Assembly (NCBI GenBank): GCA_016298185.1
Contig: JAEDDA010000039.1
Span: 1 to 6,424 of the forward strand
Reading direction: 5' to 3'
Source: Bacilli bacterium
GTDB lineage: Bacteria > Bacillota_I > Bacilli_A > RFN20 > CAG-826
Length of the DNA: 6,424 bases
Shown: positions 1 through 6,406 of the stretch, piece by piece
Position numbering within the stretch: the first letter of the stretch is position 1
Layout: each line of letters begins with the position of its first letter
Made by a program: the position numbers and the translations under genes
Notes under the pieces: generated by a model
The model's input: the letters and a program-made list of their open reading frames with translations, nothing else
Database searches by the model: none
Told to the model about the DNA's origin: nothing

Positions 1-3
1 CTA

Positions 4-1146
4 TTATTTTTGAATAAATTTCTTTAATCTTTCACAAGCATCTTTAACATTCGCTAATGAGGTTGCGATATTGACCCTCACATGTCCTTCCCCACCACTA
101 CCGAATTGAGATCCTGGAGATAAGAATAAACCAGTTTCTTTTCTTAAATCATTAACAAACTTCACACTATCGTTTGAATAATTAGATATATCAATCCACA
201 TAAGGTAAGTAGCTTTCATATCGGTGACTTTTAATTTTGGAAGTTCTTTGTTAATAAAATCCACAACATACTTTTTGTTGTTATAGATATATTCTCTCAT
301 TTGTTTATTCCACTCATCACCTTTAGTGAATGCTGCGATAGTAGCATAGCTTGCGATATAGTTTGGCTCTCCAATATCATCCATAGAAAAACCTTTCGCC
401 ATCTTTTCTCTTAATTCATCATTCGCACATATTGCGATAGAGGATTGAATGCCAGCGATATTAAATGCCTTTGTTGGCGCTACTAACATAATCGCATTCT
501 TGCTAACACTAAAGATTGGGTTATAAACAAGTCCTGGTTCTATGATATCGCAATGGATTTCATCACTTATTAATAAGACATCATTTTTATCACATAATTC
601 AGCGATTTGTTTAAGTTCATCTTTAGACCAAATTCTTCCAATTGGATTATGAGGATTACATAAGATCATTGCCTTAACATCTTTTCTTTCTAATTGAACT
701 TCTAAGGAAGCAAAATCAATTTGATAGTTATCTTTATCAATTAGTTTGTTTTCAACGACCTTGAGCCCATTATTCTCAATACAATGATAAAAGACATGAT
801 AGACAGGTGATTGCAATAATACAGAACTACCTTGGGGCAGTAAATGTTTGAGGATAGAATCAATTGAGGCTACGACACCAGTGGCAAAAACCATCCACTT
901 TGTATCTAAATCAACATTGTGTTGTCTTTTACCCCAAGCTTTATAACTTTCAAAATATTCTTTTGGACATTCAGCGTATCCATAAGCATCTATTTCTAAT
1001 CTTTTGATTATTGCTTCTTTGATTTCAGGGAGGACATGGAAATCCATATCCGCGACCCACATTGGGAGTTCATTATCTTTTACATCCCATTTACAAGAAC
1101 CGGAATTATGACGGTCTACAAGTTCATCAAAATTATATTTAGTCAT
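4..1146 (-). CDS. patB: PatB/MalY-family PLP-dependent C-S lyase (cystathionine beta-lyase-like aminotransferase)
   Basis: Cytosolic fold-type I PLP enzyme of 380 residues, the usual length for the family. Members cleave the C-S bond of cystathionine or cysteine conjugates to give a thiol (such as homocysteine), pyruvate and ammonia. Visible family marks are MWVADMDF at 29-36, Tyr116 in SPVYHVFY (expected to stack on the PLP ring), NPHNPIGR at 164-171 with Asn167 as PLP contact, SDEIHCD at 194-200 with Asp195 pairing to the pyridine nitrogen, the Schiff-base lysine Lys226 in APTKAFNIAG, and Arg357 in HVRVN for the substrate carboxylate. All key residues are present, so it should be active. 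The ATG overlaps the end of the DUF3737 gene by 8 bases with only a weak Shine-Dalgarno, suggesting coupled translation as last gene of the metG operon. The stop is doubled (TAA then TAG in frame, at positions 6-1). Substrate cannot be fixed from sequence; a MalY-like regulatory side role or general cysteine-conjugate lyase activity is possible. Confidence 0.92.
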   Translation of the reverse strand: MTKYNFDELVDRHNSGSCKWDVKDNELPMWVADMDFHVLPEIKEAIIKRLEIDAYGYAECPKEYFESYKAWGKRQHNVDLDTKWMVFATGVVASIDSILKHLLPQGSSVLLQSPVYHVFYHCIENNGLKVVENKLIDKDNYQIDFASLEVQLERKDVKAMILCNPHNPIGRIWSKDELKQIAELCDKNDVLLISDEIHCDIIEPGLVYNPIFSVSKNAIMLVAPTKAFNIAGIQSSIAICANDELREKMAKGFSMDDIGEPNYIASYATIAAFTKGDEWNKQMREYIYNNKKYVVDFINKELPKLKVTDMKATYLMWIDISNYSNDSVKFVNDLRKETGLFLSPGSQFGSGGEGHVRVNIATSLANVKDACERLKKFIQK

Positions 1147-1987
1147 GCCTAGTTACCACGATTCTTGTTTTAGATGGATCGACATATTTATCATCCATAA
1201 TGATTTCTTTTACGGAATCCGCACGGATAAATCCGGAATAAGGATTCTTGATAGAATCAATTGAGGATGTCACTTGTGCGTCGATATTAGAACAATATTC
1301 AAAACACAAATCAGTGTTGATTAATTGGCAGTTAATAAGTTTCAAACCGTTGATGTAGCAGAAACCTTGATGGGATTCTATGGCGCAGTTAATAAGTGTG
1401 AGGTTTTTAGAATTCCATCCAATAAATTCACCAATAATTCGGCAGTTAATAAGTGTGACATTTTCTGAGTTCCAGAAAGAGTCTTTGCTTCTTAATGTGG
1501 AGTTTCTCACCACGACATTCTTTGCGCTGTCAAAGCAGTAGTTGCCATCAAGAGTTAAATTATTGATATCCACTCTTTCGCTATGGAAGCCAAGATAATC
1601 ACCTTTAATCGTGGTGTTAGATAATCTAATATCTCTGCAATTCCAAAGTGTTTCTGTACCATTTGGTATTTGGCAATGATCTAAGAATACTTTTTCTGCG
1701 TATCTAAATGTCTTTGGTGCCTCAATAACACAGTTAGTCATTGTGAGATTCTTTGTGTACCAAATACCACTTCTCGCAGTTTCTAAGAATTTAGTGTTAT
1801 CAACTTGAACATTGCTACAGTACCAAAGAGGATATTTCCATCTAAATTCACATCTTCTAAGAGTGAGATTCTCGCTTTCTTTTAAAGGGGATTCACCATC
1901 TTCAAAAACACAACGAAAGATATTCGCCCCATTAGTGGCGAACAATGCTCTTTCCCCTATATAAGTAGCATTTTTAAATTCATTCAT
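1139..1987 (-). CDS. DUF3737 family protein, right-handed parallel beta-helix repeat
   Basis: Protein of 282 residues and unknown biochemical function, recognised as DUF3737 type. From about residue 39 to 240 it is built of some eleven coils of 19-20 residues with the pattern N-[LV]-x-L-x-[NR]-[CST]-x-[IFL], followed by an aromatic-rich turn (for example ENLTLRRCEF, KNLTMTNCVI, ENVTLINCRI, KNLTLINCAI). This regular spacing is the signature of a right-handed parallel beta-helix, as in pectate-lyase-like and pentapeptide-like solenoids. Aromatic residues (FW, LWYC, GWNS) recur at one face of each coil. There is no signal peptide or membrane segment, so it is probably cytosolic. Its ATG shares one base with the metG stop (TAATG) and its end overlaps patB by 8 bases, placing it in the middle of a coupled operon. 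No catalytic motif is recognisable; a binding or scaffold role is as likely as enzymatic activity. Family call is confident, function unknown. Confidence 0.88.
   Translation of the reverse strand: MNEFKNATYIGERALFATNGANIFRCVFEDGESPLKESENLTLRRCEFRWKYPLWYCSNVQVDNTKFLETARSGIWYTKNLTMTNCVIEAPKTFRYAEKVFLDHCQIPNGTETLWNCRDIRLSNTTIKGDYLGFHSERVDINNLTLDGNYCFDSAKNVVVRNSTLRSKDSFWNSENVTLINCRIIGEFIGWNSKNLTLINCAIESHQGFCYINGLKLINCQLINTDLCFEYCSNIDAQVTSSIDSIKNPYSGFIRADSVKEIIMDDKYVDPSKTRIVVTRHD
1327..1458 (-). repeat. Three exact-period 57-base repeats inside the DUF3737 gene
   Basis: On the plus strand the 13-mer gcagttaataagt begins at 1328, 1385 and 1442, exactly 57 bases (19 codons) apart. The last two copies extend further as gcagttaataagtgtga. 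On the coding strand these encode the LINC strand of three consecutive beta-helix coils (Cys220, Cys201 and Cys182). More diverged relatives occur elsewhere in the gene, for example near 1731-1750 and 1859-1870. The near identity at DNA level suggests recent tandem duplication or gene conversion of coils. Confidence 0.8.
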
Positions 1988-3582
1988 TATTTATTACCAT
2001 TCATTAAGTCTTGGATAAAAGGAACTTCCACTGCGGCATCGAGTCTTGGAAATAATTGTTCACCTTTATTAACAGTGAGATTTTCAATACAACCAAAGTT
2101 ATAAACATTTTCGTATTTTAATAAGTCACCACTGATACCTAATTGGGCGAATAATTTATCACTTGCTCTAGTAAGGACTGGTTTTAATAACATACCAGCA
2201 ATATAGATAGAGTTAGCTAAGTGATTCATAACACTCGCTAATTCATCTTGTTTAGATTCATCTTTAGCTAAAGCCCAAGGTGTTGTTTCATCGATATATT
2301 TATTCGCACGATTAACTAATTCGTTAACCATAGAGATAGCTTCGGTAATCTTAAGGTCATCCATTAAGAATTCATATTGTTTGACCGTCTCTGTTGCGAC
2401 GCTTTCTAAATTACCATCAAACGCGGTAACGCATCCCTTATATGCAGGAATAACACCACCGAAGTATTTGTTAATCATAGAAACTGTTCTATTTAATAAG
2501 TTACCTAAAGAGTTCGCTAAATCACTATTCACTCTTTCCACAAATTGTTCTGGAGAGAAACTACCATCTTGTCCAAAGACGATTTCTCTAGCGAGATAAT
2601 ATCTCACTGCGTCTAAGCCAAAGTGTTCCACAAGTGGATATGGATCAACGACATTACCTTTAGATTTGCTCATCTTGCTATCTTTCATCATTAATAAACC
2701 ATGAACGAATTCACGATCTGGTTTTCTAAGTCCTAAAGATTCAAGAAACATTGGCCAATAAATCGCATGGAAACGTGTGATATCCGCGCCTAAAATGTGA
2801 ATGGTTTCACATTCTGGGTCTTGCCAGAACTTATTAAATAATTCTGGGTGTTCACTATCGTAACCTAATGCGGTGATGTAGTTAGTTAAAGCATCTAACC
2901 AAACGTAGATAACGTGTTTTTCATTTTCTCTAATTGGAATACCCCAAGAGAAAGATGTTCTAGAAACACATAAATCATCTAATCCTGGTTTGATAAATGT
3001 ATTAATCATTTCGTTCTTACGAGATTCTGGAGTTAAGAACTTTGGATTTTCTTCGTAGAACTTTAATAATGAGTCGACATATTTTTGTGTTTTAAAGAAG
3101 TATGCTTCTTCTTCTGCGACTTGTACTGGTCTACCACAGTCAGGACAAACGTGATCAGGACCGACTTGTGTATCTGTCCAGAATGATTCACATGGTGTGC
3201 AGTACCAACCTTTGTATTTACCTAAATAGATATCGCCTTTAGCAAGCATCTTGGAAAAGATATCTTGCACCACTTTAACGTGTCTATCTTGTGTAGTTCT
3301 AATAAAGTCATCATTAGAGATATCTAATAATTTCCATAACTTGTGGAAACCTTCGACGATTTCATCGACAAATTGTTGTGGTGATTTACCCGCTGCGGCG
3401 GCATTCTTTTCAATCTTTTGTCCGTGTTCGTCTGCACCTGTAAGGAAATAACACTCAAAACCTCTTAAGCGTTTATAACGCGCAAAAATGTCGGTGAGTG
3501 TTGTACAGTATGCGTGACCTATGTGTAATTTCGCACTCGGATAATAAATCGGAGTGGTTATATAAAATCTTTTCTTATCCAT
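1987..3582 (-). CDS. metG: Methionyl-tRNA synthetase, short form without C-terminal tRNA-binding domain
   Basis: Cytosolic class I aminoacyl-tRNA synthetase of 531 residues that attaches methionine to tRNA-Met using ATP. The Rossmann catalytic domain carries KLHIGHA (HIGH at 20-23) and the KMSKS loop at 303-307. The inserted CP domain has a zinc knuckle with Cys128/Cys131 and Cys146/Cys149. The methionine pocket is marked by FHAIYW at 271-276. The helical anticodon-binding domain starts near 350, with Asn361 in GNLLNR and Trp436 in ETTPW, the equivalents of the known anticodon-reading Asn and Trp. The protein stops shortly after FPRLD (511-515), so it lacks the EMAP/Trbp-like dimerisation and tRNA-binding domain that makes many bacterial MetRS about 650-680 residues long. 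One oddity is GADI at 265-268, where many MetRS have GKDI. First gene of a three-gene operon, with a strong Shine-Dalgarno 10 bases upstream of the ATG. Confidence 0.97.
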   Translation of the reverse strand: MDKKRFYITTPIYYPSAKLHIGHAYCTTLTDIFARYKRLRGFECYFLTGADEHGQKIEKNAAAAGKSPQQFVDEIVEGFHKLWKLLDISNDDFIRTTQDRHVKVVQDIFSKMLAKGDIYLGKYKGWYCTPCESFWTDTQVGPDHVCPDCGRPVQVAEEEAYFFKTQKYVDSLLKFYEENPKFLTPESRKNEMINTFIKPGLDDLCVSRTSFSWGIPIRENEKHVIYVWLDALTNYITALGYDSEHPELFNKFWQDPECETIHILGADITRFHAIYWPMFLESLGLRKPDREFVHGLLMMKDSKMSKSKGNVVDPYPLVEHFGLDAVRYYLAREIVFGQDGSFSPEQFVERVNSDLANSLGNLLNRTVSMINKYFGGVIPAYKGCVTAFDGNLESVATETVKQYEFLMDDLKITEAISMVNELVNRANKYIDETTPWALAKDESKQDELASVMNHLANSIYIAGMLLKPVLTRASDKLFAQLGISGDLLKYENVYNFGCIENLTVNKGEQLFPRLDAAVEVPFIQDLMNGNK

Positions 3583-3592
3583 GGCAAATGAG

Positions 3593-3600
3593 CCTCCTCT
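3593..3600 (-). promoter_or_regulatory. Shine-Dalgarno site of metG
   Basis: On the minus strand AGAGGAGG lies 10 bases before the metG ATG at 3582. It is nearly a perfect anti-Shine-Dalgarno match and fixes the start, which also matches the usual N-terminus (KKRFYITTPIYYP). The two downstream genes lack a comparable site. Confidence 0.85.
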
Positions 3601-3612
3601 GTAAGCAATGAT

Positions 3613-3642
3613 ATTATAAAAGAAAACCGCTTAAAGCGGTAA
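3613..3642 (-). promoter_or_regulatory. Candidate promoter of the metG-DUF3737-patB operon
   Basis: A perfect TATAAT lies on the minus strand at 3618-3613, which would start transcription near 3606 and give a leader of about 24 bases containing the Shine-Dalgarno. The best -35 with an 18-base spacer is TTACCG (3642-3637), only three of six matches, so the promoter may need an activator, or the true promoter may lie further upstream. The -35 and spacer region contains the inverted repeat at 3626-3640. Confidence 0.5.
3626..3640 (-). terminator. Small hairpin with T-rich tail in the metG leader or promoter region
   Basis: The inverted repeat ACCGCT-TTA-AGCGGT (minus-strand reading) gives a 6-bp, GC-containing stem with a 3-base loop. 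In the metG direction it runs directly into TTTCTTTT, so it resembles a weak intrinsic terminator or attenuator for minus-strand transcripts. On the plus strand no T run follows. No minus-strand gene lies upstream in the window, so it may instead be a relic, an attenuator of a longer metG leader, or a palindromic protein-binding site in the promoter. Confidence 0.45.
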
Positions 3643-3720
3643 TCTTATAAAATATTTTTCACTTTTTTAAAATATTATCGAGGAGAATATCCATTTTTCA
3701 TACCTTTTTATGCAAACATA

Positions 3721-3748
3721 AAGACAGAAACATAAAAAATACTATAAT
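3721..3748 (+). promoter_or_regulatory. Candidate promoter of the oxidoreductase/CofE-like gene pair
   Basis: A perfect TATAAT at 3743-3748 is preceded, with a 16-base spacer, by AAGACA at 3721-3726 (four of six matches to TTGACA). Transcription would begin near 3755, leaving a leader of about 27 bases before the ATG at 3782. This is a typical sigma-A layout, though the -35 is imperfect. Confidence 0.6.
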
Positions 3749-3768
3749 TTTTTAGTGTTCTTTGTGCT

Positions 3769-3774
3769 GGAGGA
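3769..3774 (+). promoter_or_regulatory. Shine-Dalgarno site that sets the oxidoreductase start
   Basis: GGAGGA ends 7 bases before the ATG at 3782. It would lie inside the coding region if translation began at the in-frame GTG at 3755. The promoter also places the transcript start at about that GTG, so ATG 3782 is the better start. Confidence 0.85.
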
Positions 3775-3781
3775 CAAAACT

Positions 3782-5197
3782 ATGAAATATGATGTCATAA
3801 TTGTTGGTGCTGGTCCAAGCGGCTATATGTGTGCTTACGAGCTCGCAGAAAAGCAACCAGAATTAAAGATTCTTCTTCTTGATAGAGGAAGAAATATTTA
3901 CGAAAGAAAATGTCCAGTTTTAGAACACAAAATTGCGAAGTGCCCAATGAACCAAAATGGTGTTCAAGGCTGCCAACCAGCTTGTTCCATTACAAGTGGT
4001 TTCGGTGGAGCGGGTGCTTATTCCGATGGTAAATTCAACATCACCACTGAATTCGGTGGATGGTTAACAGATTATATATCTCCAGAAGAGTTAATTGATA
4101 TTATCCACTATGTGGATGATATTAATCTTTCTTTTGGTGCAACTAAAGTCTTAACCAATCCTGATACGGAAAAAGTAAAAGAGATTGAAAGACGCGCGAT
4201 GTCTGTAGGCGTGAAATTATTAAGAAGCCAAGTGAGACATTTAGGTACTGAAGAAAACATTAAGATTCTTTCTCGTTTATATGATTACTTATCTAAGAAG
4301 ATTGAAATGAGATTTGCTACAAGAGTGAAAGATATCATTATCAAAGATAACACTGTCAAAGGCGTGAAATTAGATAACGATGAAGTCATCGAAGGTAAAT
4401 ATGTTGTCTTATGCGTGGGTAGAGAAGGTAGTAAATGGTTGAATGAATTATTCGATCGTTACCAAATCCCACTATCACAAACGCAAGTCGATATCGGTGT
4501 TCGTGTGGAATGTCCAAATATTGTCATGGAAGAAATTAATAAAAACTTATACGAAGGTAAGTTCTTATATAAAACAAGCGTCGGTAGTTCAGTGAGAACT
4601 TTCTGTGCTAACCCAGGTGGACACGTAGTTATGGAAAACTATGAGGGCGTCATAAATGTGAATGGCCACTCCTACAATGATTCCAAACTATCAAGTAATA
4701 ACACAAACTTCGCATTACTTGTTTCCCACCACTTCGAAGAACCATTCAAAAAGCCAAATGAATATGCCTTAAAGGTTTCTTCTCTTGCTAACCAATTAGC
4801 GTGCGGTTCTGTTATCGTACAGAAATACGGCGATATCAAACTTGGTAGAAGAAGTACAAAGAAGAGAATCGAAGAAGGCTTTGTAAGGCCCACGCTTAAA
4901 GAAGCGGTTCCTGGTGACTTAGCACTAGCACTTCCATATAAAACAATGAGATCAATTATTGAAATGATTGAGGTGTTAGATAAGATCACTCCGGGTATCG
5001 CAACAGAACATACATTACTCTATGGTGTTGAGGCAAAATATTATTCCGCACATCCTGATATGACTAATGAATTAGAAGTTAAAGGTATTTCTAATTTATA
5101 TGTCGCAGGTGATGGAGCGGGTTTAACAAGAGGTTTAGCACAAGCATCGGCTTGTGGCGTGTATATTGCTAGAAATATTATCAAAAGAGGAGAGTAG
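3782..5197 (+). CDS. FAD-dependent oxidoreductase/dehydrogenase, COG2509-like
   Basis: Cytosolic flavoprotein of 471 residues. The N-terminus is a dinucleotide-binding Rossmann fold, YDVIIVGAGPSGYMCAYEL (GxGxxG at 9-14), with the acidic end of the second strand at LLLDRG (31-36). The C-terminal FAD motif NLYVAGDGAGLTRGLAQA (438-455) is also present. Between them lie Cys44, Cys54, Cys64 and Cys68, followed by SGFGGAGAYSDGKFN (72-86), a segment I associate with the uncharacterised COG2509 dehydrogenases. The four cysteines could bind an Fe-S cluster or zinc, or some may be redox active; this is inference. No signal peptide or membrane segment is seen. The physiological electron donor and substrate are unknown. 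ATG 3782 is chosen over an in-frame GTG at 3755 because of the GGAGGA site 7 bases upstream and the exact fit of the Rossmann N-terminus. It is probably co-transcribed with the CofE-like gene 15 bases downstream. The family-level call is firm, the reaction is not. Confidence 0.88.
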   Translation: MKYDVIIVGAGPSGYMCAYELAEKQPELKILLLDRGRNIYERKCPVLEHKIAKCPMNQNGVQGCQPACSITSGFGGAGAYSDGKFNITTEFGGWLTDYISPEELIDIIHYVDDINLSFGATKVLTNPDTEKVKEIERRAMSVGVKLLRSQVRHLGTEENIKILSRLYDYLSKKIEMRFATRVKDIIIKDNTVKGVKLDNDEVIEGKYVVLCVGREGSKWLNELFDRYQIPLSQTQVDIGVRVECPNIVMEEINKNLYEGKFLYKTSVGSSVRTFCANPGGHVVMENYEGVINVNGHSYNDSKLSSNNTNFALLVSHHFEEPFKKPNEYALKVSSLANQLACGSVIVQKYGDIKLGRRSTKKRIEEGFVRPTLKEAVPGDLALALPYKTMRSIIEMIEVLDKITPGIATEHTLLYGVEAKYYSAHPDMTNELEVKGISNLYVAGDGAGLTRGLAQASACGVYIARNIIKRGE

Positions 5198-5212
5198 AAA
5201 ATATTAATTAGT

Positions 5213-6406
5213 ATGGCAAAGTATTACGGAACTGTGAGTAGAGGTATTAAATTACCGATCATCAAACAAGGTGACGATTTAGCGAACATTGTGGTTGGAA
5301 ACGTGTTAGCAGCCGCTAATGAAGCACCATTCGAATTACACGATCGAGATGTAATTGCAATCACAGAAAGCGTTGTGGCGAGATGCCAAGGCAATTATGC
5401 TTCTGTGGATGATATCGCAACAGATATCAAAAACAAGTTCCCAACCGGCGAGATGGGTGTCATATTCCCAATCTTATCAAGAAACAGATTTGCAATTTTA
5501 TTAAAGGGATTCGCAAGAGGATGCAAGAAGATATTCTTAATGCTCTCATATCCAAGCGATGAAGTCGGCAATGCCTTATTAACTTATGATGAACTAGATG
5601 AAAAGGGTGTTAATCCTTATAGCGATGTTCTCTCATTAACAAAATACAGGGAATTATTTGGACATAAAGTCCATGAATTCACCGGTGTTGATTATATCGA
5701 TTACTATGTTGATTTAATAAAAAGTGAAGGTTGTGATGTAGAAGTTATCTTCGCTAACCAACCAAAAGCTATTTTAGAGTACACAAATAACGTTTTAGCG
5801 TGCGATATCCACACGCGTAATAGAACGAAGCGTATTTTAAAAGAAAAAGGCGCAGAACGCGTATTTGGATTGGATGACATTTTAAATAAACCAATAAATG
5901 GAAGTGGCTATAACGAAAAATATGGATTATTAGGTAGTAATAAATCCACAGAAGAAATCGTTAAGTTATTCCCGAATAAAGGACAAGAATTAGTGTTAGA
6001 AATTCAATCCTTGATCAAAGAGAAAACTAGTAAGAATGTTGAAGTCATGATTTATGGCGATGGAGCGTTCAAAGATCCCCAAGGAAAGATCTGGGAACTC
6101 GCTGATCCAGTGGTATCACCATTCTTCACTGAAGGTCTTAGAGGCACACCTAATGAATTAAAACTCAAATTCCTCGCGGATAATGAGTTCAAAGATTTAA
6201 AGGGTGATGAATTAAAGGCCGCGATTAAAGCCAAGATTAAAGAAAAAGAAGGCAGCCTTGTCGGTAAGATGGCAGGTGAAGGAACCACTCCTAGACAATT
6301 AACTGATTTAATTGGTTCCTTATGTGACTTAACTTCTGGTTCTGGAGATAAAGGAACACCAGTAGTCTTGGTCCAAGGTTACTTCACAAACTATTCTCAA
6401 GAATAA
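5213..6406 (+). CDS. CofE-like protein (coenzyme F420-0:L-glutamate ligase family), extended form
   Basis: A 397-residue cytosolic protein. Residues 1-60 fit the CofE start: a GIKLPIIKQGDDLANIV segment (11-27), then DRDVIAITESVVARCQG (44-60), comparable to the GDDL and DVIVIA-K-VSKAEG motifs of F420-0:L-glutamate ligases, which join glutamate to F420-0 using GTP. A second conserved-looking block is MIYGDGAFKDP with KIWELADPVVSP (279-303). The protein is roughly 150 residues longer than archaeal CofE (about 250). I do not see clear forms of the DAGVD-SN or SDT-GRP motifs of true CofE; HEFTGVDYIDYY (154-165) may be a diverged counterpart. Residues 313-353 are lysine- and glutamate-rich and probably helical. 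It follows the flavoprotein gene in the same frame after one TAG, and its ATG lacks a well-spaced Shine-Dalgarno (GGAGAG is 18 bases away), so translation may be coupled. F420 synthesis is not expected in such bacteria, so a different acyl-glutamate or amide ligase role is plausible but unproven. Confidence 0.75.
   Translation: MAKYYGTVSRGIKLPIIKQGDDLANIVVGNVLAAANEAPFELHDRDVIAITESVVARCQGNYASVDDIATDIKNKFPTGEMGVIFPILSRNRFAILLKGFARGCKKIFLMLSYPSDEVGNALLTYDELDEKGVNPYSDVLSLTKYRELFGHKVHEFTGVDYIDYYVDLIKSEGCDVEVIFANQPKAILEYTNNVLACDIHTRNRTKRILKEKGAERVFGLDDILNKPINGSGYNEKYGLLGSNKSTEEIVKLFPNKGQELVLEIQSLIKEKTSKNVEVMIYGDGAFKDPQGKIWELADPVVSPFFTEGLRGTPNELKLKFLADNEFKDLKGDELKAAIKAKIKEKEGSLVGKMAGEGTTPRQLTDLIGSLCDLTSGSGDKGTPVVLVQGYFTNYSQE

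Noticed and set aside
2381..2599. 72-codon open frame on the plus strand
   Set aside because: It is antisense to the metG anticodon-binding domain, with no ribosome binding site or recognisable protein.
3251..3451. 66-codon open frame on the plus strand, cysteine-rich at its end
   Set aside because: It is antisense to metG. The cysteines and alanines are the mirror of ordinary metG codons (AAAAG and ADEHG region).
3755..3781. GTG at 3755 as start of the oxidoreductase, adding nine residues
   Set aside because: The predicted transcript start falls at about this base, the GGAGGA site would be inside the gene, and the added residues lie before the normal Rossmann N-terminus. ATG 3782 fits better.
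3583..3781. T-box or SAM riboswitch in the metG leader
   Set aside because: No T-box core (GGGTGG-ACCGCG type) or SAM-I stems are recognisable. The ACCGC within the small hairpin at 3626-3640 is not preceded by the rest of the motif.
4672..4989. 105-codon open frame on the minus strand
   Set aside because: It lies wholly antisense inside the oxidoreductase gene, has no Shine-Dalgarno or recognisable domain, and is a by-product of that gene's codon use.
6052..6288. 78-codon open frame on the minus strand
   Set aside because: It is antisense inside the CofE-like gene and has no supporting signal.
4..6406. Mycoplasma-type code with TGA as tryptophan
   Set aside because: All five genes read through at family length without internal TGA, and the tryptophans checked use TGG, so the standard bacterial code fits.
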